The notes beneath the pieces are model-generated. The model searched no databases, was not told where the DNA came from, and worked only from the letters and a program-made list of their open reading frames with translations. Made by a program: the position numbers and the translations under genes. Positions 51,742-60,413 of a stretch of 64,000 nt of DNA are shown one piece after another. The stretch is from Leisingera sp. NJS204 (GTDB lineage Bacteria; Pseudomonadota; Alphaproteobacteria; Rhodobacterales; Rhodobacteraceae). Each line of letters opens with the position of its first letter. Position 1 is the stretch's first letter. Where the stretch lies: contig NZ_CP035417.1 in assembly GCF_004123675.1 (NCBI RefSeq), positions 2,967,501 through 3,031,500 on the forward strand, given 5' to 3'.

Positions 51742-53049
51742 TCAGCGCTCCTGCAGCAATTGATGGGTGATCAGCGACAGAAGGGTGCCCGGCAGCACCT
51801 TGACCAGAGACCCCAGCGGATCCGCCCACATCTGCGGTGCTATGACGCTTGCTGCCAGCACATAGAACAACGAGACCCCTGCCATCCCCAGGCAGGCCCA
51901 CGCCGCCCAGGGCCTCCAAAGGATCGCCAGCCCCAGGGCAATATCTGCGAGCGACCAGAAGACAACACTTGTCTTGGCCGGGAAACTTCCCCAGCCCCTG
52001 GCCAGCAGCACATTCGCCGCCGCCTCCAGCTGCCACAGGCCAATCAGGCCCGACGCCAGCCAAAACAGGCTCAGCACCGCCACAGCAATTGGCATAATCA
52101 GTGCCATCCGCGCATCCAGCCGCTGTTCCCGGCCCGCAGGCAGCGATTGATAGATAGACTGCAAAGGGGCCAATCCCTGCCCCATCGCCGCGCGGTAGGG
52201 TTGCGGATCACCGCGCACGCCGTTCTGAATTTCGGCAATCGCTGTTTTGCGCAGTGGCGAGCGCCAGCCGAGGCGGCCCAGAGCATCAGCGCAGCCTGCA
52301 ATCGGCGGCAGCAGCCAATCCGGCATCCGCAGTGCCATCCGGGCAGGCGCAAATGCCAGCCACTTGCGGGTCTCTGTCAGCACCTCTTCCAGCGTATTCA
52401 CCTGATCCTCCACCAGATCATAAGTGCCTTGAGGCAGCTTGCCGCCGAGTGCCGCACCCACCGCTGCGGGCAAGTCCGCCATCCCGGTGCATTGAACCGG
52501 TGCCTGGCCCAGCGCAACCGGCTGCACCAGCGGCACCGCTGCCAGCATCCGCAACAGCCGGGTGCCGCCAAAGGCGCCCTGTCCGATCACCAGCCCGGGG
52601 CGCAGGATCCAGGCCGCCGCTCCAGAGGCCCGCAAGGCCGCATCGCCCCGGCCCTTGCTGCGCATGAACTCTGTTGCGGCCCCCGGCCCTGCCCCGGCAG
52701 CGGAGACCTGCACCACCTTTGTCCCGCGGTCAGCGCAAGCCGCAGCAAGGGCGGCAATAGCTAAGTGATGCACAGCCTCCAGCTCTCCTGGTGCCATGTC
52801 CTGCAAGACGCCGGCGCAATTCACTACCGCGTCCACGCCCTGCAACAACGGCGTCCAGTCTTCGGGCTGCAGCAGTTGCAGCAAATTGCCCGCCACGAAC
52901 GGCACGCCCGGCAACACCCGCGCCGCCTGTTCAGCACTGCGGCCAAGACCCGTCACAGCAAACCCGGAGGTTTGCAAGGACCGGACCACTTCAGCGCCGA
53001 TAAAGCCATATGCACCTAGAACCAGAACCCGCCCGATTTTCTCCGCCAT
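51742..53049 (-). CDS. SDR-family NAD(P)-binding protein fused to a DoxX-like membrane domain
   Basis: A 435-residue fusion. Residues about 1-290 are an atypical SDR with Rossmann motif VLVLGAYGFIGAEVV, substrate-side VVQVSAAGAG and an extended region. Residues about 310-435 hold four membrane segments of DoxX-like type (MPIAVAVLSLFWLASGLIGL onward). The Tyr-xxx-Lys catalytic pair of classical SDRs is not evident, so it may be an NADPH-binding regulator or epimerase-like enzyme. It precedes the DUF2269 gene by one base. Confidence 0.85.
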   Translation of the reverse strand: MAEKIGRVLVLGAYGFIGAEVVRSLQTSGFAVTGLGRSAEQAARVLPGVPFVAGNLLQLLQPEDWTPLLQGVDAVVNCAGVLQDMAPGELEAVHHLAIAALAAACADRGTKVVQVSAAGAGPGAATEFMRSKGRGDAALRASGAAAWILRPGLVIGQGAFGGTRLLRMLAAVPLVQPVALGQAPVQCTGMADLPAAVGAALGGKLPQGTYDLVEDQVNTLEEVLTETRKWLAFAPARMALRMPDWLLPPIAGCADALGRLGWRSPLRKTAIAEIQNGVRGDPQPYRAAMGQGLAPLQSIYQSLPAGREQRLDARMALIMPIAVAVLSLFWLASGLIGLWQLEAAANVLLARGWGSFPAKTSVVFWSLADIALGLAILWRPWAAWACLGMAGVSLFYVLAASVIAPQMWADPLGSLVKVLPGTLLSLITHQLLQER

Positions 53050-53209
53050 AATTCAATACCTTTTGGCAAATTCCCCGCCCACCATAGCGCCAATGCCGCC
53101 CGGTGCCAGCGAGGCCGTCTCCCGTTTCTACGGCAGATGCGCCCGGCCTCTTCCTCTTTCCCCGCCTTTCGCCTATTTCTGCCTCTGGCCACTCAGACCG
53201 GAGCATCCA

Positions 53210-53632
53210 ATGACCGACGCAGATACCGCAAACCCGCTGGCGCGGTTCGATATCGGCCCAGAAGAGATCTCGCGCGTGGTGGCCGTCTTCTACACCCGCG
53301 TGCGGACCCATGAGGTGCTGGGGCCGGTGTTTGCCGCGCATGTCGCCGATTGGCCGGAGCATGAGGAAAAGATCGCCGGCTTCTGGCGCAATGCGATTCT
53401 GCGGCAGCGGAGCTACAGCGGCAATCCAATGCGGGTGCATGTCTCACGGCCGGACGTGAAAGCGGAGCATTTCCCGCTGTGGCTGGGCCTGTTCCACGAG
53501 GTGCTGCGGGCCGAACTGCCGGAGCGCACTGCGCTGCAATGGGGTGCCCTGGCCGACCGGATCGGCGAAGGTTTCCGCACCGGCATCGTGGCGATGCGCC
53601 AGCCCGCAGACCAGCCGCCGAAACTGTTCTGA
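53210..53632 (+). CDS. Group III truncated haemoglobin
   Basis: A 140-residue 2-on-2 globin. It shows the group III pattern VVAVFYTRVRTHEVLGPVF (helix B/C), EKIAGFWRNAILRQRSYSGNP (split: EKIAGFWRNAILR then SYSGNP) and the proximal-His region AEHFPLWLGLFHEVL. Group III globins are linked to microaerobic or NO/peroxide chemistry, but few have a proven role. CGGAG 7 nt upstream fixes ATG 53210. It is divergent from the SDR-DoxX gene. Confidence 0.9.
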   Translation: MTDADTANPLARFDIGPEEISRVVAVFYTRVRTHEVLGPVFAAHVADWPEHEEKIAGFWRNAILRQRSYSGNPMRVHVSRPDVKAEHFPLWLGLFHEVLRAELPERTALQWGALADRIGEGFRTGIVAMRQPADQPPKLF

Positions 53633-53633
53633 G

Positions 53634-53726
53634 CACCGGCAGCGGGGCGCTCCCGTGCCTGCCGGTGTTCTGGCCTTGCCAGAACACCTCAGCAGCCTTG
53701 GGCATGGCTCATGCTGCGCATGAGCC
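53634..53726. terminator. Overlapping hairpins between convergent trHb and YcjF-like genes
   Basis: CACCGGCA/TGCCGGTG (53634-53641/53660-53667) and GGTGTTCTGG/CCAGAACACC (53664-53673/53679-53688) share four bases, so only one can form. A third hairpin GGCTCATG-N5-CATGAGCC (53706-53726) sits 11 nt past the stop of the minus-strand gene. Together they probably end both transcripts. Confidence 0.6.
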
Positions 53727-53736
53727 TGGAAGCGCG

Positions 53737-54726
53737 CTACTTATCCTTGGAAAACAGACCGGTCAGCGCCCGCTGAATCACCTTGCGCGTCCCAGGTCTG
53801 TGCTGCGCTGAAAACGGCATCGGGCGGCAGACCTCCATTGCAGCTATGCCGACCCGCGCTGACAACGCGCCATTGACCAGCCCCTCGCCGAAGCGGCGGG
53901 AGAGTTTCGACAGCACCGATCCGCCCAGCACCGGCTCCAAGAGGTCATCACCCGCAGCCACCGCGCCGGTGGCGGCCAGATGCGCCAGCACCGCGCGGGT
54001 CAGCCGCCAGGAGCTGAAGAAGCCGGGCCGGCCGCCATAGATCCCCGCCACCCGGCGGATCATGCGCAGTGAAGAGACCAGCGCCGTCAGAATGTCCGCC
54101 AGCGCCATCGGCACCAGCGCGGTCACCGTGGCGACCTGCCGGGCGGCGGCCTCGACCTCGCGCAGGGCCAGCGCGTCCAGCGGCACCAGCAGCTCTTCCT
54201 CGGCCAGCATCAGCAGGGCATCGGCGTCCATGACTTCTGCCTTGCGCTCAGCCAGCCGCGCCTGATGCCAGCCGAGATCCTCGCGGGCCTTGTAGAAGTT
54301 TTCCAGCCGGGCCGTGAAGGCGCGGGCCGCAGCCAGGTCTGCGGCCTCCTCTGCCTGATGCCGCAAGGCATCGACGCGCCGCAGCCGGGACAGCGCCGCC
54401 AGTTCACGCAGCGCCATCGCAAGGGCCAGCAGCAGCAGAACCCCCAGCCCGGCACTTACTGCCCAGCCCAGCAGCGGAACCCTTGCCATCAGCCCGGCCG
54501 CAAAATCCCAGGCCGCGACCGAGGCGATGGCGCCAATGACCGCAACCAGCAGCGCCCAGAACCAGCGGGCCAGCCGCGACGGGCGGCGGGCGGCAATTCG
54601 GGCCGCCTGCTCCATCGCTGACGGCTGGGGTGCGGCGGGTTGCGGCTCGGGCACCGGCGGCGCCTCAGTTACGGAAGGTGCATCCGTCTCGTCCTCAAGG
54701 TCAAACAGAACCGGCTTCTTGCTCAT
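53737..54726 (-). CDS. YcjF-like (TIGR01620/DUF697) membrane protein
   Basis: A 329-residue protein with an acidic Pro-rich N-terminus, two membrane segments (about 60-82 and 88-112), a helical charged region and a C-terminal DUF697-type domain (TALVPMALADILTALVSSLRMIRRVAGIYGGRPG, shortened, about 205-240). E. coli YcjF works next to the GTPase YcjX in a stress-linked pair, and YcjX is encoded two genes upstream here. The start overlaps the stop of the GNAT gene by 4 nt (ATGA). Confidence 0.85.
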   Translation of the reverse strand: MSKKPVLFDLEDETDAPSVTEAPPVPEPQPAAPQPSAMEQAARIAARRPSRLARWFWALLVAVIGAIASVAAWDFAAGLMARVPLLGWAVSAGLGVLLLLALAMALRELAALSRLRRVDALRHQAEEAADLAAARAFTARLENFYKAREDLGWHQARLAERKAEVMDADALLMLAEEELLVPLDALALREVEAAARQVATVTALVPMALADILTALVSSLRMIRRVAGIYGGRPGFFSSWRLTRAVLAHLAATGAVAAGDDLLEPVLGGSVLSKLSRRFGEGLVNGALSARVGIAAMEVCRPMPFSAQHRPGTRKVIQRALTGLFSKDK

Positions 54727-55178
54727 GCCGCCGCCTCCAGGCTGCTGCGCCATTCATAGGCGATGTCGGGCAAGCCTTCCTCGTTGTCTGTGCCGTCACC
54801 GCGGCCTGTCTCGGCAAAGCCCTCGCGCCGGTAGAACCGCTGCGCCATTTCATTGGCTGCGAAGGTCCGCAGCGTCAGCCGCGGCACGGCGGCCTTGGCA
54901 GCGTCCAGCAGTGCCTTGCCCGCCCCCCGCCCGCAGGCGCCGGGCGCCAGGTAGAGGGAGCAGACCTCCGCGCCGTCACGGGCCAGAAAACCCTGCACGC
55001 GGCCATCCCGCACGGCCACCGTGACCCAGCCGCGGTCAATCATGACGCCGCAAAAGGCGATCGCCTCGGCCCAGGTATAGAGTTCAGGCATCCATTCCGT
55101 GCCCTGCTGGAAGCGGTAGAGGATCCCGCCGGCGGTTCCGGCATCCAGAGGGTTTGCGGGGCGCAGGGAGAGTGTCAC
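54723..55178 (-). CDS. GNAT family N-acetyltransferase
   Basis: A 151-residue GNAT protein with the acetyl-CoA loop motif LYLAPGACGRGAGKALLDAA (about 77-96; R/Q-x-x-G-x-G/A pattern) and motif B around LRTFAANEMAQRFYRREGF. The start is GTG 55178, overlapping the YcjX-like stop by 4 nt; its own stop overlaps the YcjF-like start by 4 nt. Being locked between two partners suggests that it modifies, or is regulated with, the YcjX/YcjF system. The substrate is unknown. Confidence 0.88.
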   Translation of the reverse strand: MTLSLRPANPLDAGTAGGILYRFQQGTEWMPELYTWAEAIAFCGVMIDRGWVTVAVRDGRVQGFLARDGAEVCSLYLAPGACGRGAGKALLDAAKAAVPRLTLRTFAANEMAQRFYRREGFAETGRGDGTDNEEGLPDIAYEWRSSLEAAA

Positions 55179-56560
55179 AGGGTGTCTCCGATCAGAAATT
55201 CAGCGGCGCGGTCCAGCCGGATATGCGGCGGGCCGCTGCCGTGCTTCAGGGTAAGCGGTGCAGGCGCAAAACCCATCGCCTGATAGTCGCCTTCCAGCCA
55301 TTTCTCAGCCCCTTGCCGCGCCGGGGTGAGCAGCTGCGCGGGATCTTCGGGCAAGGCTCCAGGATAGAATGCCGCCTGTTTGCCGCTGTCCAGCAGAGTG
55401 CCGCGCACGCAGGGCAGATCAGTTCCGTTGTGGGTGCGCATCTCTTCGGTTGTGGTGCGCAAGGAAGCCATCGCCAGCGCCGCGGTTCCGGCGCCTGCAA
55501 AACGGGCGCGGTCCTGCGCTTCGCGGGTCAGCGCCTCGATGATGGCGGTCATTTGCGGGTGCTGGGCGTGGTGCAGGTGGTCGGCTTTGGTGGCGGCAAA
55601 CAGGATCTTCTCCACCCGTTTGCCGCCCAGAAGCCGGGTCAGAAAGTGATTGCGGCCCGGTTTGAACGTGCTGAGGATGTCCGCCATCGCAAGGCGCAGA
55701 TCCTCCACCGCCTGCGGACCGGAATGGATCGCCGACAGCGCATCCACCAGCACCACCTGGCGGTCGATGCGGGCAAAGTGGTCGCGGAAGAAGGGTTTGA
55801 CGACCTTGGATTTATAGGCCTCATACCGCCGCTCCATCTCGCGCCACAGGCAGCCGCGCGGCGGGCTGGCCTCAGGCGGCAGCGGCGCGAAGGTCAGTAC
55901 GGGCGAGCCCTCAAGATCGCCGGGCAACAGGAAGCGGCCCGGCGTGCAGTCATAGAACCCGGCGGCGCGGGCGGCGGCCAGATACTGCGTGAAGGCGGCA
56001 GCAAGCGCCTGGGCTTGCGGTTCGTCATGTGTTCCCGCAGGGGCAGCCTTGGCTTTCTCCGCCAGAAACCCCTGTGCCTGCGGGCGGCGGGCAAGACGGG
56101 AGAGCACATCGGCGGACCATTCGCTGTAGGACTTGTCCAGCAGTGCCAGATCCAGCAGCCATTCACCGGGGTAGTCGACAATATCCAAATGCAGCGTGCG
56201 CGGCCCCTGAAATCCGGCCAGCAGGCCGGCGGGCCGCACCTTCAGACTGAGACGCAGCTCAGACACCGCCCTTGTGCTGTCCGGCCAATGGGGTGACGGC
56301 CCGGTCAGGGCTGCCAGGTGGTTTTCATAGTCAAACCGCGGCACGGTGTCGTCAGGCTGGGGCTGCAGAAATGCGGCCTCAATCCGTCCCTCACGCGCGG
56401 CGCCCAGTTGCAGCATCCGGCCCCGGTCCATCAGGTTGGCCACCAGCGAGGTGATGAACACGGTCTTGCCGGAGCGTGCGAGGCCGGTGACGCCCAGCCG
56501 CAAGGGCCGGTCGAACAGCGCCGCCGAAACACCGCTGGCGGCACGTTCCACACTGCTCAT
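55175..56560 (-). CDS. YcjX-like (DUF463) GTP-binding protein
   Basis: A 461-residue P-loop protein. The Walker A is GLARSGKTVFITSLVANL (about residues 25-42), with LDIVDYPGEWLLDLAL near 130 as the switch/DxxG region and VVLVDALSAIHSG and ATKADHLHH (TKAD as base-specificity motif) further on. YcjX proteins are sigma-32- or Psp-linked stress GTPases in enterobacteria. ATG 56560 (MSSVERAASG) was chosen; upstream in-frame starts extend into the truA leader. It heads the YcjX-GNAT-YcjF operon. Confidence 0.88.
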   Translation of the reverse strand: MSSVERAASGVSAALFDRPLRLGVTGLARSGKTVFITSLVANLMDRGRMLQLGAAREGRIEAAFLQPQPDDTVPRFDYENHLAALTGPSPHWPDSTRAVSELRLSLKVRPAGLLAGFQGPRTLHLDIVDYPGEWLLDLALLDKSYSEWSADVLSRLARRPQAQGFLAEKAKAAPAGTHDEPQAQALAAAFTQYLAAARAAGFYDCTPGRFLLPGDLEGSPVLTFAPLPPEASPPRGCLWREMERRYEAYKSKVVKPFFRDHFARIDRQVVLVDALSAIHSGPQAVEDLRLAMADILSTFKPGRNHFLTRLLGGKRVEKILFAATKADHLHHAQHPQMTAIIEALTREAQDRARFAGAGTAALAMASLRTTTEEMRTHNGTDLPCVRGTLLDSGKQAAFYPGALPEDPAQLLTPARQGAEKWLEGDYQAMGFAPAPLTLKHGSGPPHIRLDRAAEFLIGDTL

Positions 56561-56702
56561 CACCCCATCAGCGAGGGAAGTTATCACCAAGGCCCTGATC
56601 CTGCTCTGTTCTTGCTGCTGACAAGATAGGCAGCATGGTGCTGAGATACCAGAGCGCACACGGGGCTTGCCCCGGCCCGGCCCTGTTGCTAGGTGCCCGT
56701 CC

Positions 56703-57470
56703 ATGCCGCGTTTTGCTTTGAAAGTCGAATATCACGGAAAGCCTTTTGCCGGCTGGCAAAGGCAGAAGGACCAGCCCTCGGTGCAGGGCGCGATCGAGGC
56801 TGCGCTGGCGCGGCTGGAGCCGGGGGAGCATACGATTGCTGCCGCCGGGCGCACCGACACCGGCGTGCATGGGCTGGGACAGGTGGCGCATTGCGACCTG
56901 GCCAAGGACTGGGACCCTTTCCGGCTGTCGGAGGCGCTGAATTACCATCTGAAACCCGATCCTGTCGCAATTGTGGACTGCGCGCGGGTGGACGGCGACT
57001 GGCACGCGCGGTTCTCGGCCATTGAACGGCAGTATCTGTTCCGCATTCTGATCCGCCGCGCGCCGGCCACCCATGAGGCAGGCCAGGTCTGGCAGCTGAG
57101 CCATGATCTGGACGCCGGCGCCATGCAGAAAGCCGCCAGCCATCTGATCGGCAACCATGATTTCACCACCTTCCGGTCTTCGATCTGCCAGGCGGCAAGC
57201 CCGGTCAAGACGCTGGATGAGCTGACGGTGGAACGTGTACAGGGCTTTTCCGGGCCGGAGATCCATTTCCACGTCCGCGCCCGCAGCTTCCTGCACAACC
57301 AGGTCCGCAGCTTTGTCGGCACGCTGGAACGGGTCGGCGCAGGGGCCTGGGAGCCGGAGGATGTAAAGACCGCGCTGGAGGCCTGCGACCGCGCCGCTTG
57401 CGGACCGGTTTGCCCCGGACACGGCCTCTATCTGGCGCGGGTGGGATACCCGGAAGACCCCTTTGCCTGA
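56703..57470 (+). CDS. truA: tRNA pseudouridine(38-40) synthase TruA
   Basis: Makes pseudouridine at positions 38-40 of the tRNA anticodon arm. The 255-residue product has the catalytic motif [11 protein letters not shown] with Asp52, [14 protein letters not shown] at the start and [16 protein letters not shown] near 215. ATG 56703 gives the usual [12 protein letters not shown] start. It is divergent from the YcjX-like gene with 142 nt between. Confidence 0.97.
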   Translation: MPRFALKVEYHGKPFAGWQRQKDQPSVQGAIEAALARLEPGEHTIAAAGRTDTGVHGLGQVAHCDLAKDWDPFRLSEALNYHLKPDPVAIVDCARVDGDWHARFSAIERQYLFRILIRRAPATHEAGQVWQLSHDLDAGAMQKAASHLIGNHDFTTFRSSICQAASPVKTLDELTVERVQGFSGPEIHFHVRARSFLHNQVRSFVGTLERVGAGAWEPEDVKTALEACDRAACGPVCPGHGLYLARVGYPEDPFA

Positions 57471-57662
57471 AACGCCGCCGGGGACGGGCAACTCTTGCGC
57501 ACCCCGGGCATTGACTGAACCCGCTGAAAGCAGCAGCCACAGCCGCAGCCCGCTTGCATAACCGCGGGCACACCGCATAATCAGCGCAACCTCCCCATCA
57601 GGGCCTTTCGGCAGCTCAATCGCTGGCGGTCTGCCCGCAAAACACACAGGCAGACATCCGCA

Positions 57663-58403
57663 ATGGCAAACCCAACCAAACCGCCGCTTCTGGCCGTCCT
57701 GATCGACGCCGACAATATTTCGGCCAAATTCGCCGAGGCGATGTTCGAGGAAATCGCCTCCTTCGGCGAGGCCAGCATCCGCCGCATCTATGGCGATTTT
57801 GCGGGCGGCAGCCCGCAGGGGTGGAACAAGGAAAAACTGGCAGCCCTGGCGATTGTGCCGCATCAGCAATTTGCCAATACCACCGGCAAGAACGCCTCGG
57901 ACATTGCCTTGGTGATCGACGCGATGGACATCCTGCACTCGGGCCGGTTCGACGGGTTTGTGCTGATCTCATCCGACAGCGATTTCACCCGGCTGGCCAG
58001 CCGCATCCGCGAACAAGGCGTGGATGTCTTCGGCATGGGCATGCGCAAGACACCGGCGGCCTTTGTACAGGCCTGCAAGCGGTTCATCTATGTGGAAAAC
58101 CTGCTGGAAGAGCCGGGCAAACCGAAGCCTAAGCCCAAGAAAGAAGACGGCGCTGGCAACGGCAATGCTCCGTCGGAACTGGCGGATCCAACCAAGCTGG
58201 TGGTCCGGGCGATGGATGCGATCGACCAGGATGACGAATGGTTCACGCTGGGCCAGATCGGCCAGTACATCACCGCAGCCGCGCCGGATTTCGACACCCG
58301 CAGCTATGGCAAACGCAAGCTGAGCGACCTGATTGCCTCGCTGAAACTGTTTGAGACCAAGCGCGGCGACGGCAACCAGATCCTGGTGCGGCGGCTGGAC
58401 TGA
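57663..58403 (+). CDS. NYN-domain nuclease-like protein with OST-HTH/LOTUS domain
   Basis: A 246-residue two-domain protein. The N-terminal NYN (PIN-like, LabA/DUF88) domain has conserved acidic residues in LIDADNIS (about 13-20), ASDIALVIDAMD (about 79-90) and ISSDSDFTRLA (about 100-110). A Lys/Pro linker (about 150-170) leads to an OST-HTH/LOTUS domain (about 175-246, ending LFETKRGDGNQILVRRLD). NYN proteins are metal-dependent RNases. The combination implies RNA turnover, but no target is known. Confidence 0.9.
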   Translation: MANPTKPPLLAVLIDADNISAKFAEAMFEEIASFGEASIRRIYGDFAGGSPQGWNKEKLAALAIVPHQQFANTTGKNASDIALVIDAMDILHSGRFDGFVLISSDSDFTRLASRIREQGVDVFGMGMRKTPAAFVQACKRFIYVENLLEEPGKPKPKPKKEDGAGNGNAPSELADPTKLVVRAMDAIDQDDEWFTLGQIGQYITAAAPDFDTRSYGKRKLSDLIASLKLFETKRGDGNQILVRRLD

Positions 58404-58502
58404 AGCGCCCGGCAAGGTCAGCCCAAACGCGAAATCCGGCTTTCCCTTGGTCCTGAACCGTGGCTTAGTCCGGCAAAAGGGACGCGGACAGGGAGAACGC
58501 GC

Positions 58503-59438
58503 ATGGCATTGCTGATCAGCATCGGCCACGACGGCTGGTACACCGGTGAACAGCTGGCAGATGAGCTTCGCTCGGTGGCCCCCGGGACCGACATCCGGCC
58601 TATCTCTGACCCCGGCAATCTGGAAGACATCACCATGCTGGCGGTGTCCGCACTGAAGGGCGATCTGGCCGCGCAGCTGCCGAACCTGCAGCTGGTGCAA
58701 AAGCTGGGCGCCGGGGTGGACAGCATCGTGGCGCACCCCAGCGTCGCACCGCATGTGCGTGTGACCCGCCTGAAACCGCAAGAGCCGGCGTATGAGATTG
58801 CAGATTACTGCCTGGCTTATGTGCTGCGCGGCCAGCGCAACTTGTCCGCCCACGCAGCCTCCCAATCCCGCAGCGCCTGGGAGCCACGGGCGCCGGGGCG
58901 CCCGGCGGAAACCACCATAGGCGTGCTGGGGCTTGGCCATATCGGCGGCGTGACCGCGCGGCTGATGCGGGACATGCGGTTCCGGGTGCTGGGCTGGAGC
59001 CGCTCCCCCAAGGAGATCGACGGGGTGGACTGCCGCCATGGCGCAGAGGCGCTGCCGCAGATGCTGGGGATATGCGACTATGTCTGCTCAATCCTGCCGT
59101 CCACCCCGGCAACCCGCGGGCTGATGGATGCGGAAATGCTGGCCGCAATGAAACCGGGCGCGACGCTGATCAACGCAGGCCGCGGCGATCTGGTCGATGA
59201 GCCTGCCTTGCTGACAGCACTGGACAAAGGCACGCCGGGCCATGCGGTGCTGGATGTGGTCAGCAAGGAACCGTTGCCCGCAGACAGCCCGCTGTGGACG
59301 CATCCGCAGGTGACGATCACCCCGCATGTGTCGGGCTGGCATCTGGGCGATGCGCTGCGCGATGTGGTGGAGAACTACCGGCGGCTGGAAGCCGGGAAAG
59401 ATCTGCTGCACGAGGTGGACCGGCAGCGGGGCTACTGA
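58503..59438 (+). CDS. D-2-hydroxyacid dehydrogenase (glyoxylate/hydroxypyruvate reductase-like)
   Basis: A 311-residue NAD(P)-dependent enzyme. It shows the Rossmann motif GVLGLGHIGGVTARLM (about 140-155), and the catalytic set Arg in NAGRGDLVDE, Glu in SKEPLP and His in TPHVSGWH. GhrA-like members reduce glyoxylate and hydroxypyruvate. GGGAGAACGC upstream supports ATG 58503. It is monocistronic and convergent with the FMN-reductase-like gene. Cofactor and substrate are inferred from family. Confidence 0.88.
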   Translation: MALLISIGHDGWYTGEQLADELRSVAPGTDIRPISDPGNLEDITMLAVSALKGDLAAQLPNLQLVQKLGAGVDSIVAHPSVAPHVRVTRLKPQEPAYEIADYCLAYVLRGQRNLSAHAASQSRSAWEPRAPGRPAETTIGVLGLGHIGGVTARLMRDMRFRVLGWSRSPKEIDGVDCRHGAEALPQMLGICDYVCSILPSTPATRGLMDAEMLAAMKPGATLINAGRGDLVDEPALLTALDKGTPGHAVLDVVSKEPLPADSPLWTHPQVTITPHVSGWHLGDALRDVVENYRRLEAGKDLLHEVDRQRGY

Positions 59439-59464
59439 TCCGGTCTGCAGCCGCCCGCCCCCTG

Positions 59465-59496
59465 CTTCTTTCGGACCTCGAATACTCCCGCCCGGG
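59465..59496 (+). repeat. Dispersed motif, copy between convergent genes
   Basis: CTTCTTTCGGACCTCGAATA followed by CTCCCGCCCGGG. It matches the 15181 copy in the CTTTC and AATACTCCCGCC parts and again lies between two convergent genes. Confidence 0.6.
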
Positions 59497-59562
59497 CCAC
59501 CGCCTTTTTTCCGGCAGGGAACAAGGCGGCCAACTGCGCCAGCCGCAAACGCAGCGGGCCGG

Positions 59563-60279
59563 CTAGGAGCGGTAGTCCGGGTTTTCATAGTCGAACCGGC
59601 AGCCGGCAGACCAGGCATTTCGGTCGTTGCCCTCATTCGGATAGCCGCCGGCATCGCGCAGCATCGCCGCCAGATGCATCAGGTTCCAAGTCATGATCGT
59701 GGTGTTGCGCTGGGTGAACTCGTTTTCAAAGCCGGCGGGCTTGCCCTCCACCTCGTCGCCATAAGATGGTCCCGGCCCGGCCTCGCCGATCCAGCCGCAA
59801 TCGGCCTGCGGCGGGATGGTAAAGCCCAAGTGACTGAGCGCATAACACAGCGTCATCGCGGTATGCTTGATGCCGTCCTCGTTGCCGGTGATGACGGTGC
59901 CGCCGGTTTTGCCGTAGAAAATCGACTGCCCTTTATCGTTCAGCTCGCCGCTCATACCGTAAAGGCGTTCAATGAGAATGCGGCAGACCGAACTTTCCTC
60001 GCCCAGCCAGATCGGGGTGCCGACCACCAGGATCTGTGCTGCCAGTACCTTCTGCCACAGCTCCGGCCAATCGTCTTGCGGCCAGCCATGCTCTGTCATG
60101 TCCGGATAGACGCCGGGCGGCACAATGTGGTCCAGGATATGCAGATGCTCCACCTCCACGCCGTTCTTTTCCATAATGGAGGATGACGCCTCCATCAGCA
60201 GGCGGGTGTGGCTTTTGCTGCCGTCTTTCTTGAGGGAGGTGTTGATGAAAAGGGCTTTGAGGCCCGGGAAACCGGTCAT
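59563..60279 (-). CDS. NAD(P)H-dependent FMN reductase / flavodoxin-fold oxidoreductase
   Basis: A 238-residue flavodoxin-like protein. The phosphate-binding start is LFINTSLKKDGSKSHTRLLM (about 10-29), the flavin segment is VVGTPIWLGEESSVCRILIE (about 85-104) and GGTVITGNEDG follows. It fits the NADPH-dependent FMN reductase (azoreductase, WrbA-like) superfamily, though it is longer than usual. AGGAG 7 nt upstream fixes ATG 60279. The gcvH gene lies 134 nt upstream on the same strand. The physiological substrate is unknown. Confidence 0.85.
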   Translation of the reverse strand: MTGFPGLKALFINTSLKKDGSKSHTRLLMEASSSIMEKNGVEVEHLHILDHIVPPGVYPDMTEHGWPQDDWPELWQKVLAAQILVVGTPIWLGEESSVCRILIERLYGMSGELNDKGQSIFYGKTGGTVITGNEDGIKHTAMTLCYALSHLGFTIPPQADCGWIGEAGPGPSYGDEVEGKPAGFENEFTQRNTTIMTWNLMHLAAMLRDAGGYPNEGNDRNAWSAGCRFDYENPDYRS

Positions 60280-60413
60280 AGCGCGTCTCCTGTCTGGATT
60301 GCAGGTATGGACCGGATGATAGGACATCGCCTGCGGCTGCACAGGCGCGCTGGCGGGATCGTGATGCCAGACGGAAACCGCCCGCCAGTCGGAAAACACG
60401 GCGGGCGGGAAAA

